From NCBI RefSeq assembly GCF_014208105.1, contig NZ_JACHMQ010000001.1, positions 2,666,001 to 2,730,000 of the forward strand: a stretch of DNA of 64,000 nt, written 5' to 3'. The stretch comes from Actinomadura coerulea. Lineage in GTDB: Bacteria > Actinomycetota > Actinomycetes > Streptosporangiales > Streptosporangiaceae. The position numbers and the translations under genes were made by a program. The notes below the pieces were generated by a model, which saw only the letters and a program-made list of their open reading frames with translations, ran no database searches and was not told the origin of the DNA. Below, one piece after another: positions 8,235 through 17,215 of the stretch (within the stretch, counting starts at the first letter, position 1; each line of letters starts with the position of its first letter).

Positions 8235-9320
8235 ATGCGCCCAGCACGTGCGGACGCGGCGTTGGCGTTCGTCACCGGCATCCCGCTGGCGAGCCTGTCG
8301 GCGCTCGTCGCCGCCCTCTCGGTTCCAGGAGCGCGCGCGACGATCCTGCTGATCGCGGTGGGCGTCGCGCACCTGGCCCTCATCGGACGCCGCACCCGTC
8401 CGCTCGTCTCCCACGCCGTGGTCTGCGCCGCGTTCGCCGCGCAGACCACGGTCACCGGCCTGTTCCTGGTGCTGCCGTCGGTCCTGGTCTTCCCGATGTC
8501 CCTGTACGCGGTGACGGCCTATGGCCGACGCGCCGTCGCGCCGGCCACCGGTGTTCTCGGCTCCTGCCTGGTCGCCGCACGCTTCGCCACCGACGACAGC
8601 GTCCGCTCCGCGAACCTCGGGCCGAATCCGTGGCTGCTGCTGGCGCTGCTGCTGGCGATCGTCGCGGCCGCGTGGAGCATGGGCCTGGTTCGTCGTACCC
8701 AGCTCGCCTACGCCCAGATATCGGCGGAAAGAGCCCGGGATGAGGAGCGCACCCGCATCGCCCGTGAGATGCACGACGTCATCGCCCACTCCCTGGCCGT
8801 CATCGTCTCGCAGGCCAAGGCGGGCCGCTACGCTCCGGACCACGCGGCCGACGCCCTGTCCGCCATCGAGGGCACCGGACGGGCTGCGCTCACCGACGTG
8901 CGCGGCCTGCTCAGCGTACTGCGCCCCGACCAGAGCCCCCAGCCGACTCTGCGCGACCTACCAGCATTGTTGGACCAGGTCCGCTCCACCGGTCTCGAAG
9001 TCAACCGCACCGACCAAGGCGCACCACGTCCACTCAGCGCCGCCGCGGAACTGGCCGCCTACCGCCTCGTTCAGGAAGGGCTGACCAACACCATGAAACA
9101 CGGGGGCACCACCGTCCGAGCGGCCGTCGCCCTCGACTGGGGCATCGACGCGCTGACCATCACCATCCGGGACAACGGCACGGCAGTTCCGTCCACACCC
9201 GGCATGGGACTGAGCGGAATGCGTGAACGGTTGAGCGCACTGGGCGGCTCCCTCACCAATGGCCCGGCCCAGGACGGCTATGCCCTGCAAGGCCGCCTTC
9301 CGTACCCGGAGACGTCATGA
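8235..9320 (+). CDS. two-component sensor histidine kinase (NarL/DesK type)
   Basis: This is a 361-residue membrane histidine kinase. About five transmembrane segments fill residues 1-150 and leave little room for an outer sensor domain. A short coiled linker leads to a HisKA_3 dimerisation helix whose phosphorylated histidine is H180 in REMHDVIAHS. The C-terminal ATPase domain keeps the N box (GLTNTMKHG) and a G box (DNG, then GMGLSGMRERL). The next gene's ATG overlaps this stop codon (ATGA), making the two a cognate pair. Members of this class in actinomycetes often respond to membrane or cell-envelope stress. The signal here is unknown. Confidence 0.9.
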   Translation: MRPARADAALAFVTGIPLASLSALVAALSVPGARATILLIAVGVAHLALIGRRTRPLVSHAVVCAAFAAQTTVTGLFLVLPSVLVFPMSLYAVTAYGRRAVAPATGVLGSCLVAARFATDDSVRSANLGPNPWLLLALLLAIVAAAWSMGLVRRTQLAYAQISAERARDEERTRIAREMHDVIAHSLAVIVSQAKAGRYAPDHAADALSAIEGTGRAALTDVRGLLSVLRPDQSPQPTLRDLPALLDQVRSTGLEVNRTDQGAPRPLSAAAELAAYRLVQEGLTNTMKHGGTTVRAAVALDWGIDALTITIRDNGTAVPSTPGMGLSGMRERLSALGGSLTNGPAQDGYALQGRLPYPETS

Positions 9321-9952
9321 CCATCAAGGTCCTGGTCGTCGACGACCAGGACCTGGTCCGCACCGGAACCGTTCTGGTCGTCGACTCGCAGCCCGACCTG
9401 CAGGTCGTCGGCCAGGCCGCCAACGGAGCCGAAGCCGTCCGCCTGGCTCCCGCCGCCGACATCGTCCTCATGGACATCCGCATGCCCGTCATGGACGGTG
9501 TCGAGGCCACCCGGAGGATCTGCCGGGGAGCCGGGCCTCGGGTCCTCGCCCTGACGACCTTCGACCTGGACGAATACGCGTTCGCCGCCCTCAGAGCCGG
9601 AGCCTCCGGCTTCCTGCTCAAGGACGCCCCCGCCGAGGAGATGCTCACCGCCATCCGAACCGTTCATCAGGGCGACGCCGTCATCGCCCCCTCCACGACC
9701 CGGCGCCTACTCGACCACGTGGCCCCTGGTCTTCCGAGTCCCACCGGCCCTGATCCCCTCACCGACCGCGAACGCCAAGTCCTCCTCCACATTGCCCAGG
9801 GCCTGTCCAACGCCGAGATCGCCGCCCGCCTGCACCTGGCCGAGGGCACCGTCAAGACCCACGTCGGCCGGATCCTCACCAAGCTCGACGTCCGCGACCG
9901 GGTCCAGGCCGTCATCTGGGCCTACGACCACCGTCTCGTCCATCCCGCCTGA
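9317..9952 (+). CDS. LuxR/NarL-family response regulator
   Basis: This 211-residue protein has a receiver domain (about 1-120) and a LuxR-type DNA-binding domain (about 145-205). The acidic pocket is at D9/D10, the phospho-accepting aspartate is D53 in VLMDIRMP, and the switch lysine lies in FLLKDAP. The helix-turn-helix reads LTDRERQVLLHIAQGLSNAEIA with the recognition helix in GTVKTHVGRIL. It is translated with the preceding kinase through a 4-nt overlap and should be phosphorylated by it. The likely targets are the adjacent membrane gene or genes elsewhere. No operator was identified. Confidence 0.92.
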   Translation: MTIKVLVVDDQDLVRTGTVLVVDSQPDLQVVGQAANGAEAVRLAPAADIVLMDIRMPVMDGVEATRRICRGAGPRVLALTTFDLDEYAFAALRAGASGFLLKDAPAEEMLTAIRTVHQGDAVIAPSTTRRLLDHVAPGLPSPTGPDPLTDRERQVLLHIAQGLSNAEIAARLHLAEGTVKTHVGRILTKLDVRDRVQAVIWAYDHRLVHPA

Positions 9953-10290
9953 CGACCCCGTGCATGGTCGTGGTGGCGTGCCGGGTGTTTGCTCGGGTGC
10001 CCTTGGCGCGGTGATGCCCTGGCGTTCGGCCGGGCGCGCACCCACGATCTGACCGCCGCCCGGCTCGGTCAGCGCATCCCGCTCGACCCGACGCACCGAA
10101 CCGCCGCGGACGTGTACCGCCACGGCGAGCCCGCGCGGTAGCTCTCACCGAAGCGCGTCAGGGTCTGTTTCCGGCAAGCCGGGAAGCCTGGTCGCGGTGC
10201 GCTGGCCGCCGGTTTGCCGGAGATTCAAACCCTACGGGGGTGCGGTACAGTCACCAGCGTGAGCGTATTGCCTACACCTACAGGGGCATC

Positions 10291-10698
10291 ATGGGCATCA
10301 GCTCCGAGCGCGACCTCGTCGACTTCCTCGTCACCTACACCCGGGACATGGCCCTGTCAGAGGAGGAGCCCGGCGCGATCCTCGACCGCTACTTCGTTCC
10401 GGACTTCGAGTACTGCAACGACGGCCTGGTGATCGACCGGCAGCGGATGATCGACCACGTCCGCCCCGTCCGCAAGAACGTCGACAGGGCGGCCATGGCA
10501 GCCGACGAACGCACCGGGGTGGAGATCCACCAGGCGCTGGTCCGCGGTGACCAGATAAGCGCGCGCTGGACCCTCCGCACCAGAATGCGCAAGGGCAAGA
10601 CTTTCACCGCCGAGGTCTACATGTTCGGCCGGCTGGCACCCGACGGCCGGATCCAGCGGATCGACCAGACCAACAGGCCACTCGACGATCAGCGGTAA
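10291..10698 (+). CDS. SnoaL/NTF2-like protein
   Basis: This is a 135-residue protein whose pattern resembles the NTF2-like/SnoaL fold: an N-terminal helix (DLVDFLVTYTRDMAL), a central DRYFVPDFEYCNDG block, and C-terminal strands with ARWTLRTRM and MFGRLAPDGRI. These cone-shaped proteins act as cyclases, isomerases or hydrolases, or simply bind ligands; no catalytic set is evident. ATG 10291 is preferred because the frame upstream lacks fold resemblance. The gene stands alone and is closed by a strong terminator-like hairpin at 10730. Confidence 0.7.
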   Translation: MGISSERDLVDFLVTYTRDMALSEEEPGAILDRYFVPDFEYCNDGLVIDRQRMIDHVRPVRKNVDRAAMAADERTGVEIHQALVRGDQISARWTLRTRMRKGKTFTAEVYMFGRLAPDGRIQRIDQTNRPLDDQR

Positions 10699-10729
10699 TT
10701 CACCGCTCACCAGTACGGCCCCGACTCGC

Positions 10730-10759
10730 CGCCCGCCGACCACGAATCGGCGGGCGTTT
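10730..10759 (+). terminator. intrinsic terminator-like hairpin
   Basis: A perfect 10-bp inverted repeat, CGCCCGCCGA and TCGGCGGGCG, with a 7-nt loop lies 32 nt after the SnoaL-like gene's stop. It is followed by TTT, and is stem-rich and tail-poor as is usual in actinomycetes. Confidence 0.7.
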
Positions 10760-10870
10760 CCGCGTCCGGTTCATCAGATAGCCGCCGTTGACCCCGGCGG
10801 CCACGAGGACCCAGGTCGTAGGCGCGCTAACCAGCCGGTCGGCGTGGGATTCGATGAACGCGCGCGTTGT

Positions 10871-11014
10871 TCAAGAGGTTGGGGCGACGCATTTGATGTA
10901 GGAGGTGATGGGGTTGGTCTCCACGCGTTCGACGCCGTCCGGGGATCCGATCCGGTCGCTGAGGTAGGTGTAGAGGGCGTCCTCGTCGCGGGCACGCGCG
11001 CCGACGACGTCGAA
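10871..11014 (-). pseudogene. C-terminal fragment of an Lrp/AsnC-family regulator
   Basis: The last 47 codons before the stop at 10871 read DEDALYTYLSDRIG, then GVERVETNPITSYIK. These are the closing strand-helix-strand of the Lrp/AsnC effector-binding (RAM) domain. The DNA-binding half is missing, and the fragment is cut where a carboxylesterase fragment starts on the opposite strand. Confidence 0.6.
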
Positions 11015-11145
11015 CTGCTGATGGGAGCCACCCGCGACGAGGCGGCGGCGTTCTACGCGCTCGACGACCTGGTGGCGGCGCTCGGCCCGGATGAACTGGG
11101 ACGCATCGCCGACCGCTGGTTCGGCGACCCCGGCCACGCGACGCC
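11006..11145 (+). pseudogene. internal fragment of a type-B carboxylesterase
   Basis: The reading VELLMGATRDEAAAFYALDD matches the block of type-B carboxylesterases that contains the family's G-T-x-x-D-E element. Nothing of the nucleophile (GESAG) or the N-terminal half remains. It overlaps by a few bases the truncated Lrp/AsnC piece on the other strand, so the two relics meet at a single junction near 11010. Confidence 0.5.
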
Positions 11146-11346
11146 CGACGGCCGGACGACCACCCAGCGCGCACCGCGGCCGCCTGGCGCCACGCGCCCA
11201 TGCTCGACGGTGCCCCCCCCGACCTGGTCCGCCAGGTAGCCGCTCCTGGACCGGCTCCGTCCGCCGCGGCGACCCCGGCTGGTCCCCGGCGCCATCCACC
11301 ACTTCACCGGACGTCCGTGGGGCGTCCCGTCCCGAAAAGGATGATC

Positions 11347-11757
11347 ATGTTCGGGACCCTCATGCTCCTTCTCGGCCCCTGGCTGGTTTTCCGCCTGCTC
11401 GGCATGCTCGGCGTCGCCCGGTTCGCCACCTGGCGGACCAGCGGGGCCCACGCGCTGGCCGCCATGCTCCTGTGTACCGGCACCGCGCACTTCCTTCCCG
11501 ACAGCGTCACGGTGATGCCCAGTCACGCCGACCTGACGGCCATGGTCCCGCCGTTCGCGCCGCTCCCGCACCTGATGGTCTACGCGACCGGCGTCCTGGA
11601 ACTGCTCGGCGCTCTGGGACCGGCGCGCACCGCGACCCGCTGCCGGCGGCCTCGCCGCGCTGTTCGTGGCGATGTTCCCGGCGAACGTCTACGCCGCGAT
11701 CGAGGACGTCCCGCTCAACGGTGACCCGGCCACACCCTTGTGGTCCAAACCACTAGT
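11347..11757 (+). pseudogene. frameshifted DoxX-like membrane protein
   Basis: ATG 11347 is preceded by AAAAGG at 6 nt. The frame encodes hydrophobic segments around GTLMLLLGPWLVFRLLG and AHFLPDSV, then LMVYATGVLELLGALGP. A frame change near 11640 then restores GLAALFVAMFPANVYAAIED and PLNGDPATPLW, a typical DoxX-family C-terminal half. The sequence ends abruptly soon after, without the last membrane helix. The gene is therefore frameshifted and truncated. Confidence 0.62.
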
Positions 11758-12144
11758 GCCACTGCACACCGCGAGCCCGTCGCAGGCCTCCCGCACAACG
11801 ACCCGGCGTCGACACGTCCATGACGAAATCCAGGGCAGCACCTTTACGTTGTAGATCATTTTCGGGGGCGACCGCCCCGAGGTTGGCGACTCGGGAAGCT
11901 GCGGTGAGGACGGGAGTGGGTCGCGTCCGCCGATCTGAATGATCGGCCGCGAGCCGCCTCGATCGGTGGCACGGACCGGGGCGGCGACCGAGCACGGCAA
12001 CCCGGCTTGCGACCGTGGCCGGGGCACACCCGACATTGTTCGGCTGAATCGACCGAAGTTGTCGGATCCGGGCCGCGCTGTTCGTAGCAAGGTTGAGACG
12101 CCGCCCGCGAGGGCGGCTGTGACACCTACAGGAGATGCCGACCG
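11758..12144. other. intergenic region upstream of the SCO6745-like gene
   Basis: No coding frame here has recognisable motifs. It begins at the broken end of the DoxX-like relic and ends with an AGGAGA ribosome binding site (12130-12135) for the next gene. It probably contains that gene's promoter, which I could not place. Confidence 0.45.
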
Positions 12145-12969
12145 ATGTCGCACACACAGGCCAAGGTCCACCGGATGTCCGAGCTCATCGAGCCGATCGC
12201 CACCGTCACCTTCTCCGAGATCCCGAACGAGGCGTTCCTGGCCCTCGGCATGCGGAACTACTGGGACGGATACTTCGCCGGCCGAGCCGCGCCGCTGGGA
12301 CCGGCCCCGGCCGAGGTGGTGCACGCGGTCTTCTACAACTTCGCCGACGGCGAGGTGGCGCGCCACATCCCGTGGGTCTGGGGGAAGATCACCCCGCAGG
12401 AGGCGATCGCCGTACGCGAGCGGGGCAGCGCCGCCGCGCTGCGGCAGGTGATCGGGCAACTCGCCGACTCCCCCGGCCTGGTGCGGGCCGCCGACCTCGC
12501 CACCCGGGCAGCGGTCAGCGCGCCGACCGAGGGCCGAGCGCTGTACGCCGCCCTCCGGGCACTCGACGTCCCTGAGGAGCCGGTGGCCAGGCTCTGGCAC
12601 GTGACGACGCTGCTGCGCGAGCACCGTGGGGACGGCCACAACGCCGCCCTCGTCGCCCACGGCATCGGTGGGACTGAGGCCCACGTCCTCATGGCTCTGT
12701 CCCTCGGCATGAGGGCGGAGGAGTTCGGCCGGATCCACCACCTCCCCAAAGCGCAGCTGGCCGCCGTCGTCGACGGTCTACGCGGCCGCGGCCTCGTGAA
12801 CGCCGACGGCGGCTTCACCGACGCCGGCCGGGAGACCAAAGAGCGGATCGAAACCCTCACCGACGAGCTGGCGGCACCGCCGTACGAAGTGCTCACCGCG
12901 GACGAGCTCGACGAGCTGGCCGCAGGACTCGAGCCGATCGCCGCCGCGGCACGGAGCCACGACGACTGA
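12145..12969 (+). CDS. SCO6745-family helix-turn-helix-like protein
   Basis: This is a 274-residue soluble, largely helical protein of the actinobacterial SCO6745 family. Characteristic blocks are GMRNYWDGYFAGRAAPLG near residue 40, VVHAVFYNFADGEVARHIPW near 60-80, and a late LPKAQLAAVVDGLRGRGLV element that looks like a winged helix followed by FTDAGRETKERIE. AGGAGA lies 9 nt before the ATG. The family is widespread in Streptomyces and relatives and has no settled function; the C-terminal half resembles MarR-like DNA-binding domains. It is flanked by relics, so the neighbourhood gives no clue. Confidence 0.8.
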   Translation: MSHTQAKVHRMSELIEPIATVTFSEIPNEAFLALGMRNYWDGYFAGRAAPLGPAPAEVVHAVFYNFADGEVARHIPWVWGKITPQEAIAVRERGSAAALRQVIGQLADSPGLVRAADLATRAAVSAPTEGRALYAALRALDVPEEPVARLWHVTTLLREHRGDGHNAALVAHGIGGTEAHVLMALSLGMRAEEFGRIHHLPKAQLAAVVDGLRGRGLVNADGGFTDAGRETKERIETLTDELAAPPYEVLTADELDELAAGLEPIAAAARSHDD

Positions 12970-13101
12970 GCGGCCAGACGCAAGAGATGCCACAACCTCC
13001 TGGCCGATCGCGTTGCCCGCCGGGGGGGGTTGGCGACGACGGAGCCGGTACCGCGGCCTGTGCCGCGAGGCGGTCGCGGTCCCGGCCGTCCGGCCGCACG
13101 G

Positions 13102-13420
13102 TCAACCGGCGGCCGGCACGCGCCCTCCAGGGCGGGCGATGCCCCGGATGCCGAGTCCGCTGTCCGCGGTCACCATCGTGCCGGTCATCACGGCCGAGTC
13201 GGAGCGGGACGCCAGCAGGGTGAAGATGCCGCTGTAGGCGTCGATGCCCGGGATCTCCTGCAGCGGGAGCGCCTCCTTGGTTCCGTCGAGGACGGAGTCG
13301 GTCGCCGTCTGCCCGAGCGTGGCCGTACCCCTCAGGCGGGTGGGCGCGACACCTGGCCGCGGGGTCTCGGACGAGCGGACGCCCAGCATGACCGCCCCCG
13401 CTCGAAGCGCGGCGGTCTCG
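13102..13420 (-). pseudogene. C-terminal fragment of an SDR diol dehydrogenase (HcaB-like)
   Basis: The frame ending at 13102 reads LRGTATLGQTATDSVL, then LPLQEIPGIDAYSG, then SAVMTGTMVTADSGLGIRG. This matches the C-terminal substrate loop and last strand of aromatic cis-diol dehydrogenases in the short-chain dehydrogenase family. The Rossmann half with its glycine motif and the YxxxK active site are absent, and upstream traces are out of frame. Confidence 0.6.
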
Positions 13421-13634
13421 GTGTCGTAGCCCCGCTCGGACTTCGGCGACCATCCGCACCGCGCGGTTGCGCCCCTCAGCGGGATAGAGGGCGCCATGAC
13501 TCGATCCTCTCCGAGCACGAATCTCCAGCAGGCCCGGGGCGGTTCAGCCAGCGAACCCCGGATCCGTGGGCGGCAGGCGCGGGTGCAGCTACGGTCCCAA
13601 CCTTTTCCGTGACCTTCCTGGGTAGAGGGTAAGC

Positions 13635-14600
13635 ATGGACGACGTGACAGGCGGGGAGGCGGGTCCCGAGATGAGCGAGCTGGGGGTGGCGGAGGTGGCG
13701 CGTCGGCTGGGCGTGGCGCCTTCCACGCTGCGCACCTGGGACCGCCAGTACGGCGTGGGCCCAACGGGCGGCGGCCCTGGCAGGCATCACCGCTATACCC
13801 AGGCCGACATTGCCCGGCTGGAAACCATGCAGCAGATGATCTCCGCAGGAGCGCCCCCGACGGAGGCCGCTGAAGCGGCCCTGCACACACCGCACGGACA
13901 GCACCGAGGACCGCAGAGCCACAGTGGCGCCGACAGCCACGATGATCTTGAGGGCCCTGCCACCGGGCACGGCGATCCGCAGGCCACGCGGATCAGAAAC
14001 CTCGCGGATGCGGCGATGGCGATGGACGAGCTTGTGATGACCGGCATCGTGGAATCGGCTCTGCGGTACGAGGGCGTCACTGCGGCATGGGAACAGGTGG
14101 TCGTACCGGTGCTCGTCGACATAGGGAGCAAACATGCGGCCACCGGCAAGTACGTGGAAGTGGAGCATCTACTGTCGGCCGTAGTATCGCGCTGTCTACT
14201 TGCGGTTACGTCGCCTCAGGCGCAGTTCTCAGCCGGGCGGATTCGTAGTCCCGTGGTGCTGGCCTGCGCCCCAGAGGAGGAGCACGCTTTGCCGGTCCTC
14301 GTGCTGGCAGCCGCCTTGGCCGAGACCGGCGCGGCGAGACTCATGCTGGGTGCGCGGGTGCCTGCGTCGGCCCTGGCAGCCGCGGTAGCCCGTACCGGGG
14401 CGCACACGGTGTTCGTGTGGTCGCAGACCTCCGAGACCGGTGACCCGTCCTGGCTCACCGGCCTTCACGCCACGCACCCCGCACTGCAGGTGGTGGTCGG
14501 AGGCCCCGGCTGGAACCGTGACCGGCTCCCGCCCGAGGTGCCCTTCACGTCATCGGTGTCCGCGGCACTCGGGGCGTTGCTTGCAGCTGGCAACCACTGA
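13635..14600 (+). CDS. MerR-family regulator with cobalamin-type sensor domain
   Basis: This is a 321-residue regulator. Residues about 15-70 form a MerR winged helix (GVAEVARRLGVAPSTLRTWDRQYG, split here by motif). Residues about 115-190 form the four-helix cap and about 205-315 the Rossmann-like half of a B12-binding module, as in CarH/LitR light-dependent repressors. The cap keeps the E177-H178 pair of the W-x9-EH signature. The tryptophan is replaced by histidine (H167, in SKHAATGKYVEVEH). The lower ligand region reads APEEEH (H217) in place of the usual DxHxxG. The protein may bind cobalamin differently or not at all. No photolyase or carotenoid genes are adjacent, unlike many CarH loci. 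ATG 13635 is used; ATG 13671 is an alternative. Confidence 0.8.
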   Translation: MDDVTGGEAGPEMSELGVAEVARRLGVAPSTLRTWDRQYGVGPTGGGPGRHHRYTQADIARLETMQQMISAGAPPTEAAEAALHTPHGQHRGPQSHSGADSHDDLEGPATGHGDPQATRIRNLADAAMAMDELVMTGIVESALRYEGVTAAWEQVVVPVLVDIGSKHAATGKYVEVEHLLSAVVSRCLLAVTSPQAQFSAGRIRSPVVLACAPEEEHALPVLVLAAALAETGAARLMLGARVPASALAAAVARTGAHTVFVWSQTSETGDPSWLTGLHATHPALQVVVGGPGWNRDRLPPEVPFTSSVSAALGALLAAGNH

Positions 14601-14731
14601 CCGCCGAATGCCCACCCACTGACCCAGCACCTAGGACGCATGTCCGCGTCGCTGGTAATGGTGTCGGCGGGCGGTGCGCTGGTGTCTTCGTCGCCAGTGT
14701 GAGCGGCGCAGCCGAGCACCGGACGCGTCCA

Positions 14732-14856
14732 TCAGCTTCCGTTCGCGGCCACGCGTGGTGGCTGCTGGGCCTGCTTCCGGACCTGTGCCGGCGATGAGCC
14801 GACCACATGGCGGAACGCGTTCCTGAACGCGCTCTCGGACAGGTAGCCGCTCGCGC
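14732..14856 (-). pseudogene. C-terminal fragment of an AraC-family regulator
   Basis: The last 40 codons of an AraC regulator remain: ASGYLSESAFRNAFRHVVG, then SPAQVRKQ, which is the second helix-turn-helix and the closing helix. The first helix-turn-helix and the whole sensor domain are missing. The rest of the 14.6-14.97 kb gap shows no gene. Confidence 0.6.
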
Positions 14857-14970
14857 GTTAAGGCTCCGGCTCTTGGGACGCTGCCGTCAGGCGGGAGCGG
14901 CTGGGCCTTCGCGCTGTAATCAGGGGGTATCGGTAGGCGGTCAGTCGAAATAGTGCGCCAACCGGTCGGT

Positions 14971-15618
14971 TTACTCCGAAGGAGGGGCGGACAGCCTGGT
15001 CAGTGGATCCGAGTCATCGGGGGCCGGGTGCCACGGGGCGAGCAGCCGGTCCATAAGGACGTGAAGGTGCGCGCGGAATGACTCGACGACCTCTGGCTGA
15101 GCCGGGTCCTTCATCCCCTGAGAGCGGTCGAGAATTCCCGAGCCCAGGAAGCCGTGCACGCACCAGACCATGGTGCCGAGAAGGTAGTAGGTGTTGACGT
15201 CCGGCGGCACCGCGTCTTTTATCCTGCGGGCGGCAAGAAGGATCAGCGGCCGGGCGTACTGATCCTCCATGGTGGAGAAGTCGGCGGCGTCGGCCACCCA
15301 CCGATGTGCCCACAGTGCGCGGTTCTGCGGGTTCGCCACGTGAAAATCGAGATAGGAGTCGACGATCTCGTGCACCGCTGACCGAGCGGAGTCCGATCGG
15401 GACACGGCCGCTTCCAACATTTCCCGTTCCGCCTCGAATGCCTGCCGCATGACCTCCTGGTAGAGAGCGCGCTTGTCTCCAGCCACCTCGGCGACAACTG
15501 CGGAGCCGACACCGAGGACGTCACTGATCAGCTGCAATGAGGTCCCGTCATAGCCGAGTTGCCCGAACAGGCGAGTGGCGACCTCAAGGACGTGTGAGCG
15601 CGCGATCTCATCTGACAC
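14971..15618 (-). CDS. TetR-family transcriptional regulator
   Basis: This is a 215-residue TetR regulator. The N-terminal helix-turn-helix spans about residues 8-50: VLEVATRLFGQLGYDGTSLQ, then the recognition helix near VGSAVVAEVAGDKRALYQEV. The recognition helix is unusual because the aromatic-rich YYHFPSK block of typical members is replaced by VAEVAGDK. The all-helical ligand domain follows (FHVANPQNRALWAHRW and WCVHGFLGSG are conserved-looking blocks). The gene stands alone with no divergent target, so it probably regulates itself or a distant gene. The signal is unknown. Confidence 0.85.
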   Translation of the reverse strand: MSDEIARSHVLEVATRLFGQLGYDGTSLQLISDVLGVGSAVVAEVAGDKRALYQEVMRQAFEAEREMLEAAVSRSDSARSAVHEIVDSYLDFHVANPQNRALWAHRWVADAADFSTMEDQYARPLILLAARRIKDAVPPDVNTYYLLGTMVWCVHGFLGSGILDRSQGMKDPAQPEVVESFRAHLHVLMDRLLAPWHPAPDDSDPLTRLSAPPSE

Positions 15619-15867
15619 AGTTTCAAGCTACGCATTGTTCGGTGAGGCAGAGCCTGCGCCAGGGCAAGGGCCCGGCACGAGAGGGCAAAGTCGACGTTGG
15701 GGCTTCCGTGACGAAACCTCGCATGAGGTCGTTGGCCATCGCATGGCCTGATCCGGGCAGGCCGCTATCGAGGGCGTCGAGGCAGCACGCCGTTCGGCCG
15801 AGGCCACTGAGCAGGCATAGACGGCTAAAACCGGGCGAAGTCTCCGCACTGGATCATCGTCACCGGG

Positions 15868-16030
15868 ACGTGCGCACCCGCAAGACCGTCCTGGACCGTG
15901 GACGGCCCCTGCTCGCGGCGGTCGCCAGCCTTCCGGACGAGGACTTCGCGCGCCCGTCCGGCTGCGCCGAATCGCTCGTGCGGGACCTGATCTGGATGCG
16001 CTGCTGGTCGGCACGGGACGCCGGGCGCCG
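15868..16030 (+). pseudogene. possible fragment of a maleylpyruvate-isomerase-like N-terminal domain
   Basis: A short frame reads RPLLAAVASLPDEDFARPSGC, then LVRDLIW, which resembles helices one and two of the DinB-like (MDMPI N) four-helix domain. No start codon, no later helices and no metal-binding histidines follow. The remainder of 15.62-16.16 kb shows nothing. This is a weak call. Confidence 0.35.
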
Positions 16031-16160
16031 GCCGCCGCGGAGAGGGCCGAGCTGGGCGGTCTCGCCGCCCAGTCCCCTTCATTCTCGGCTGAGCAGGTCT
16101 CGACCGGCCTCGAACCGGCAGGTGGTAGCCAGGTGGTAGAGGCGGCGGCACTGTTCCGCG

Positions 16161-16451
16161 CTACTGCAACGCGGCGAGACCTTTCTGCAGGTCCTCGCGG
16201 TTCATCACCGGGTTGATCTCGATCTTCGCGCCCAGTTCCTGGAAAAGCGGCTCGGCGATGGCGGGTATCGCCGCGGCGTCCTGGAGATCGAAGACGAGGA
16301 CGCAGCAGCGCCCGCCGTCGCCTGGGCCGAAGTACGCCGCCTCGGGATCGAGCCGGTCCATCAGTGACTTCACGATCTCCTGCAGCCTGCCGGTCTTGAT
16401 CGCGCCGTTCGAGACCTGAGTGTCCATGACCGCTCTCAGCATGACTCTCAT
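16161..16451 (-). CDS. small alpha/beta-barrel-like protein, unknown function
   Basis: This is a compact 96-residue protein starting at ATG 16451, with GGGGGAG upstream. Alternating strands and helices (GRCCVLVFDLQDAAAIP, then EPLFQELGAKIEINPVMN) resemble small ferredoxin-fold or dimeric alpha/beta-barrel proteins that are common in actinomycetes as single genes. The block DPEAAYFGPGDGGR recurs in that group. There is no catalytic signature. Longer in-frame extensions to 16841 are not credible because they run through an IS5 remnant. Confidence 0.65.
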   Translation of the reverse strand: MRVMLRAVMDTQVSNGAIKTGRLQEIVKSLMDRLDPEAAYFGPGDGGRCCVLVFDLQDAAAIPAIAEPLFQELGAKIEINPVMNREDLQKGLAALQ

Positions 16452-16619
16452 CGCGCTCTCCCCCGGGCGTCCGGGCCGGCGCGGCCCCCTCCACGCCTGC
16501 GTGAACCCGGTGCCGTCCCACCCAATCTCCCACCGGCGCCTAGCGGAAACACCCCCGAACACGTCCCCTGCGGACATCGTTATGGGAGATCGTTCGACTG
16601 CGGGAGGTCGGCCGTCGAT

Positions 16620-16838
16620 GAGGTGGCCGATGGCCGTTCGAGTTGGTCCGTCGTCAAGTCCACCGCCCCGATCGCGTCGTCGTGCACTTGGACGTGCGCC
16701 AGCAGCCGCTCCCAGGTCTCGTCCGCGCTCCAGCGACGGACCCGCTGACCGAGTGCCTGCCACGGCCCGTGGCGTTCGGGCATGTCTCGCCGGTCCGAGC
16801 CGGTCCGGACCTTCCGCGAGATTTCCTCGACCCAGCAG
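16620..16838 (-). pseudogene. IS5-family transposase, N-terminal fragment
   Basis: The frame reads KVRTGSDRRDMPERHGPWQ, then RVRRWSADETWERLLAHVQ, which is the N-terminal module of IS5-type transposases. It fades after DDAIGAVD. The catalytic part is absent. This fragment covers a different part of the protein from the 2.8-kb remnant and lies on the other strand. Confidence 0.65.
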
Positions 16839-17215
16839 CATCTCGACGGTCTCAGCAAGAGGAAACAGCAGAGGAAGTCGGCAAAGGCCTCGAAAGAGAC
16901 GGTCAGAGATGCAAACCTGAAGCTGCTCTACTCAAGGTCGAGAAGCATGGGGTCAACTGATCTGAAGGAATGTCTCGCGCGATAGGAGATGATCGACCGC
17001 AAGGGCAGTTCGGCAGCACCGCAGACGTCCATTACGCGACGGAGTGCGGGGCCGAACTAGGACCAAAGAAAACGGGCTCTTTCAGGACCACCCGAAGGGC
17101 ATGACCGCATAGAATATCAGCCAGATGACACAAAGAGCACACCGGACAGCCTTTTTGTCAAGGTATACCCCAACGGCACGGTCTACGCTTACCCGCTGAC
17201 TCGGGAGGGACACAC
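16839..17215. other. intergenic region, AT-richer
   Basis: No gene is recognised. The composition becomes noticeably richer in A and T towards 17,080-17,200, continuing into the next gene, as expected for recently acquired DNA. GGGAGG just before 17216 is the next gene's ribosome binding site. Confidence 0.45.

Noticed and set aside
7356..8843. 495-codon minus-strand frame
   Set aside because: Antisense to the membrane protein and sensor kinase genes. Its glutamine-, arginine- and glycine-rich composition is typical of a high-GC shadow frame.
10025..10140. Short plus-strand frame containing RTHDLTAARL, resembling an IS5 transposase phrase
   Set aside because: Only about ten residues match and the flanking residues do not follow any transposase block, so it was left unannotated.
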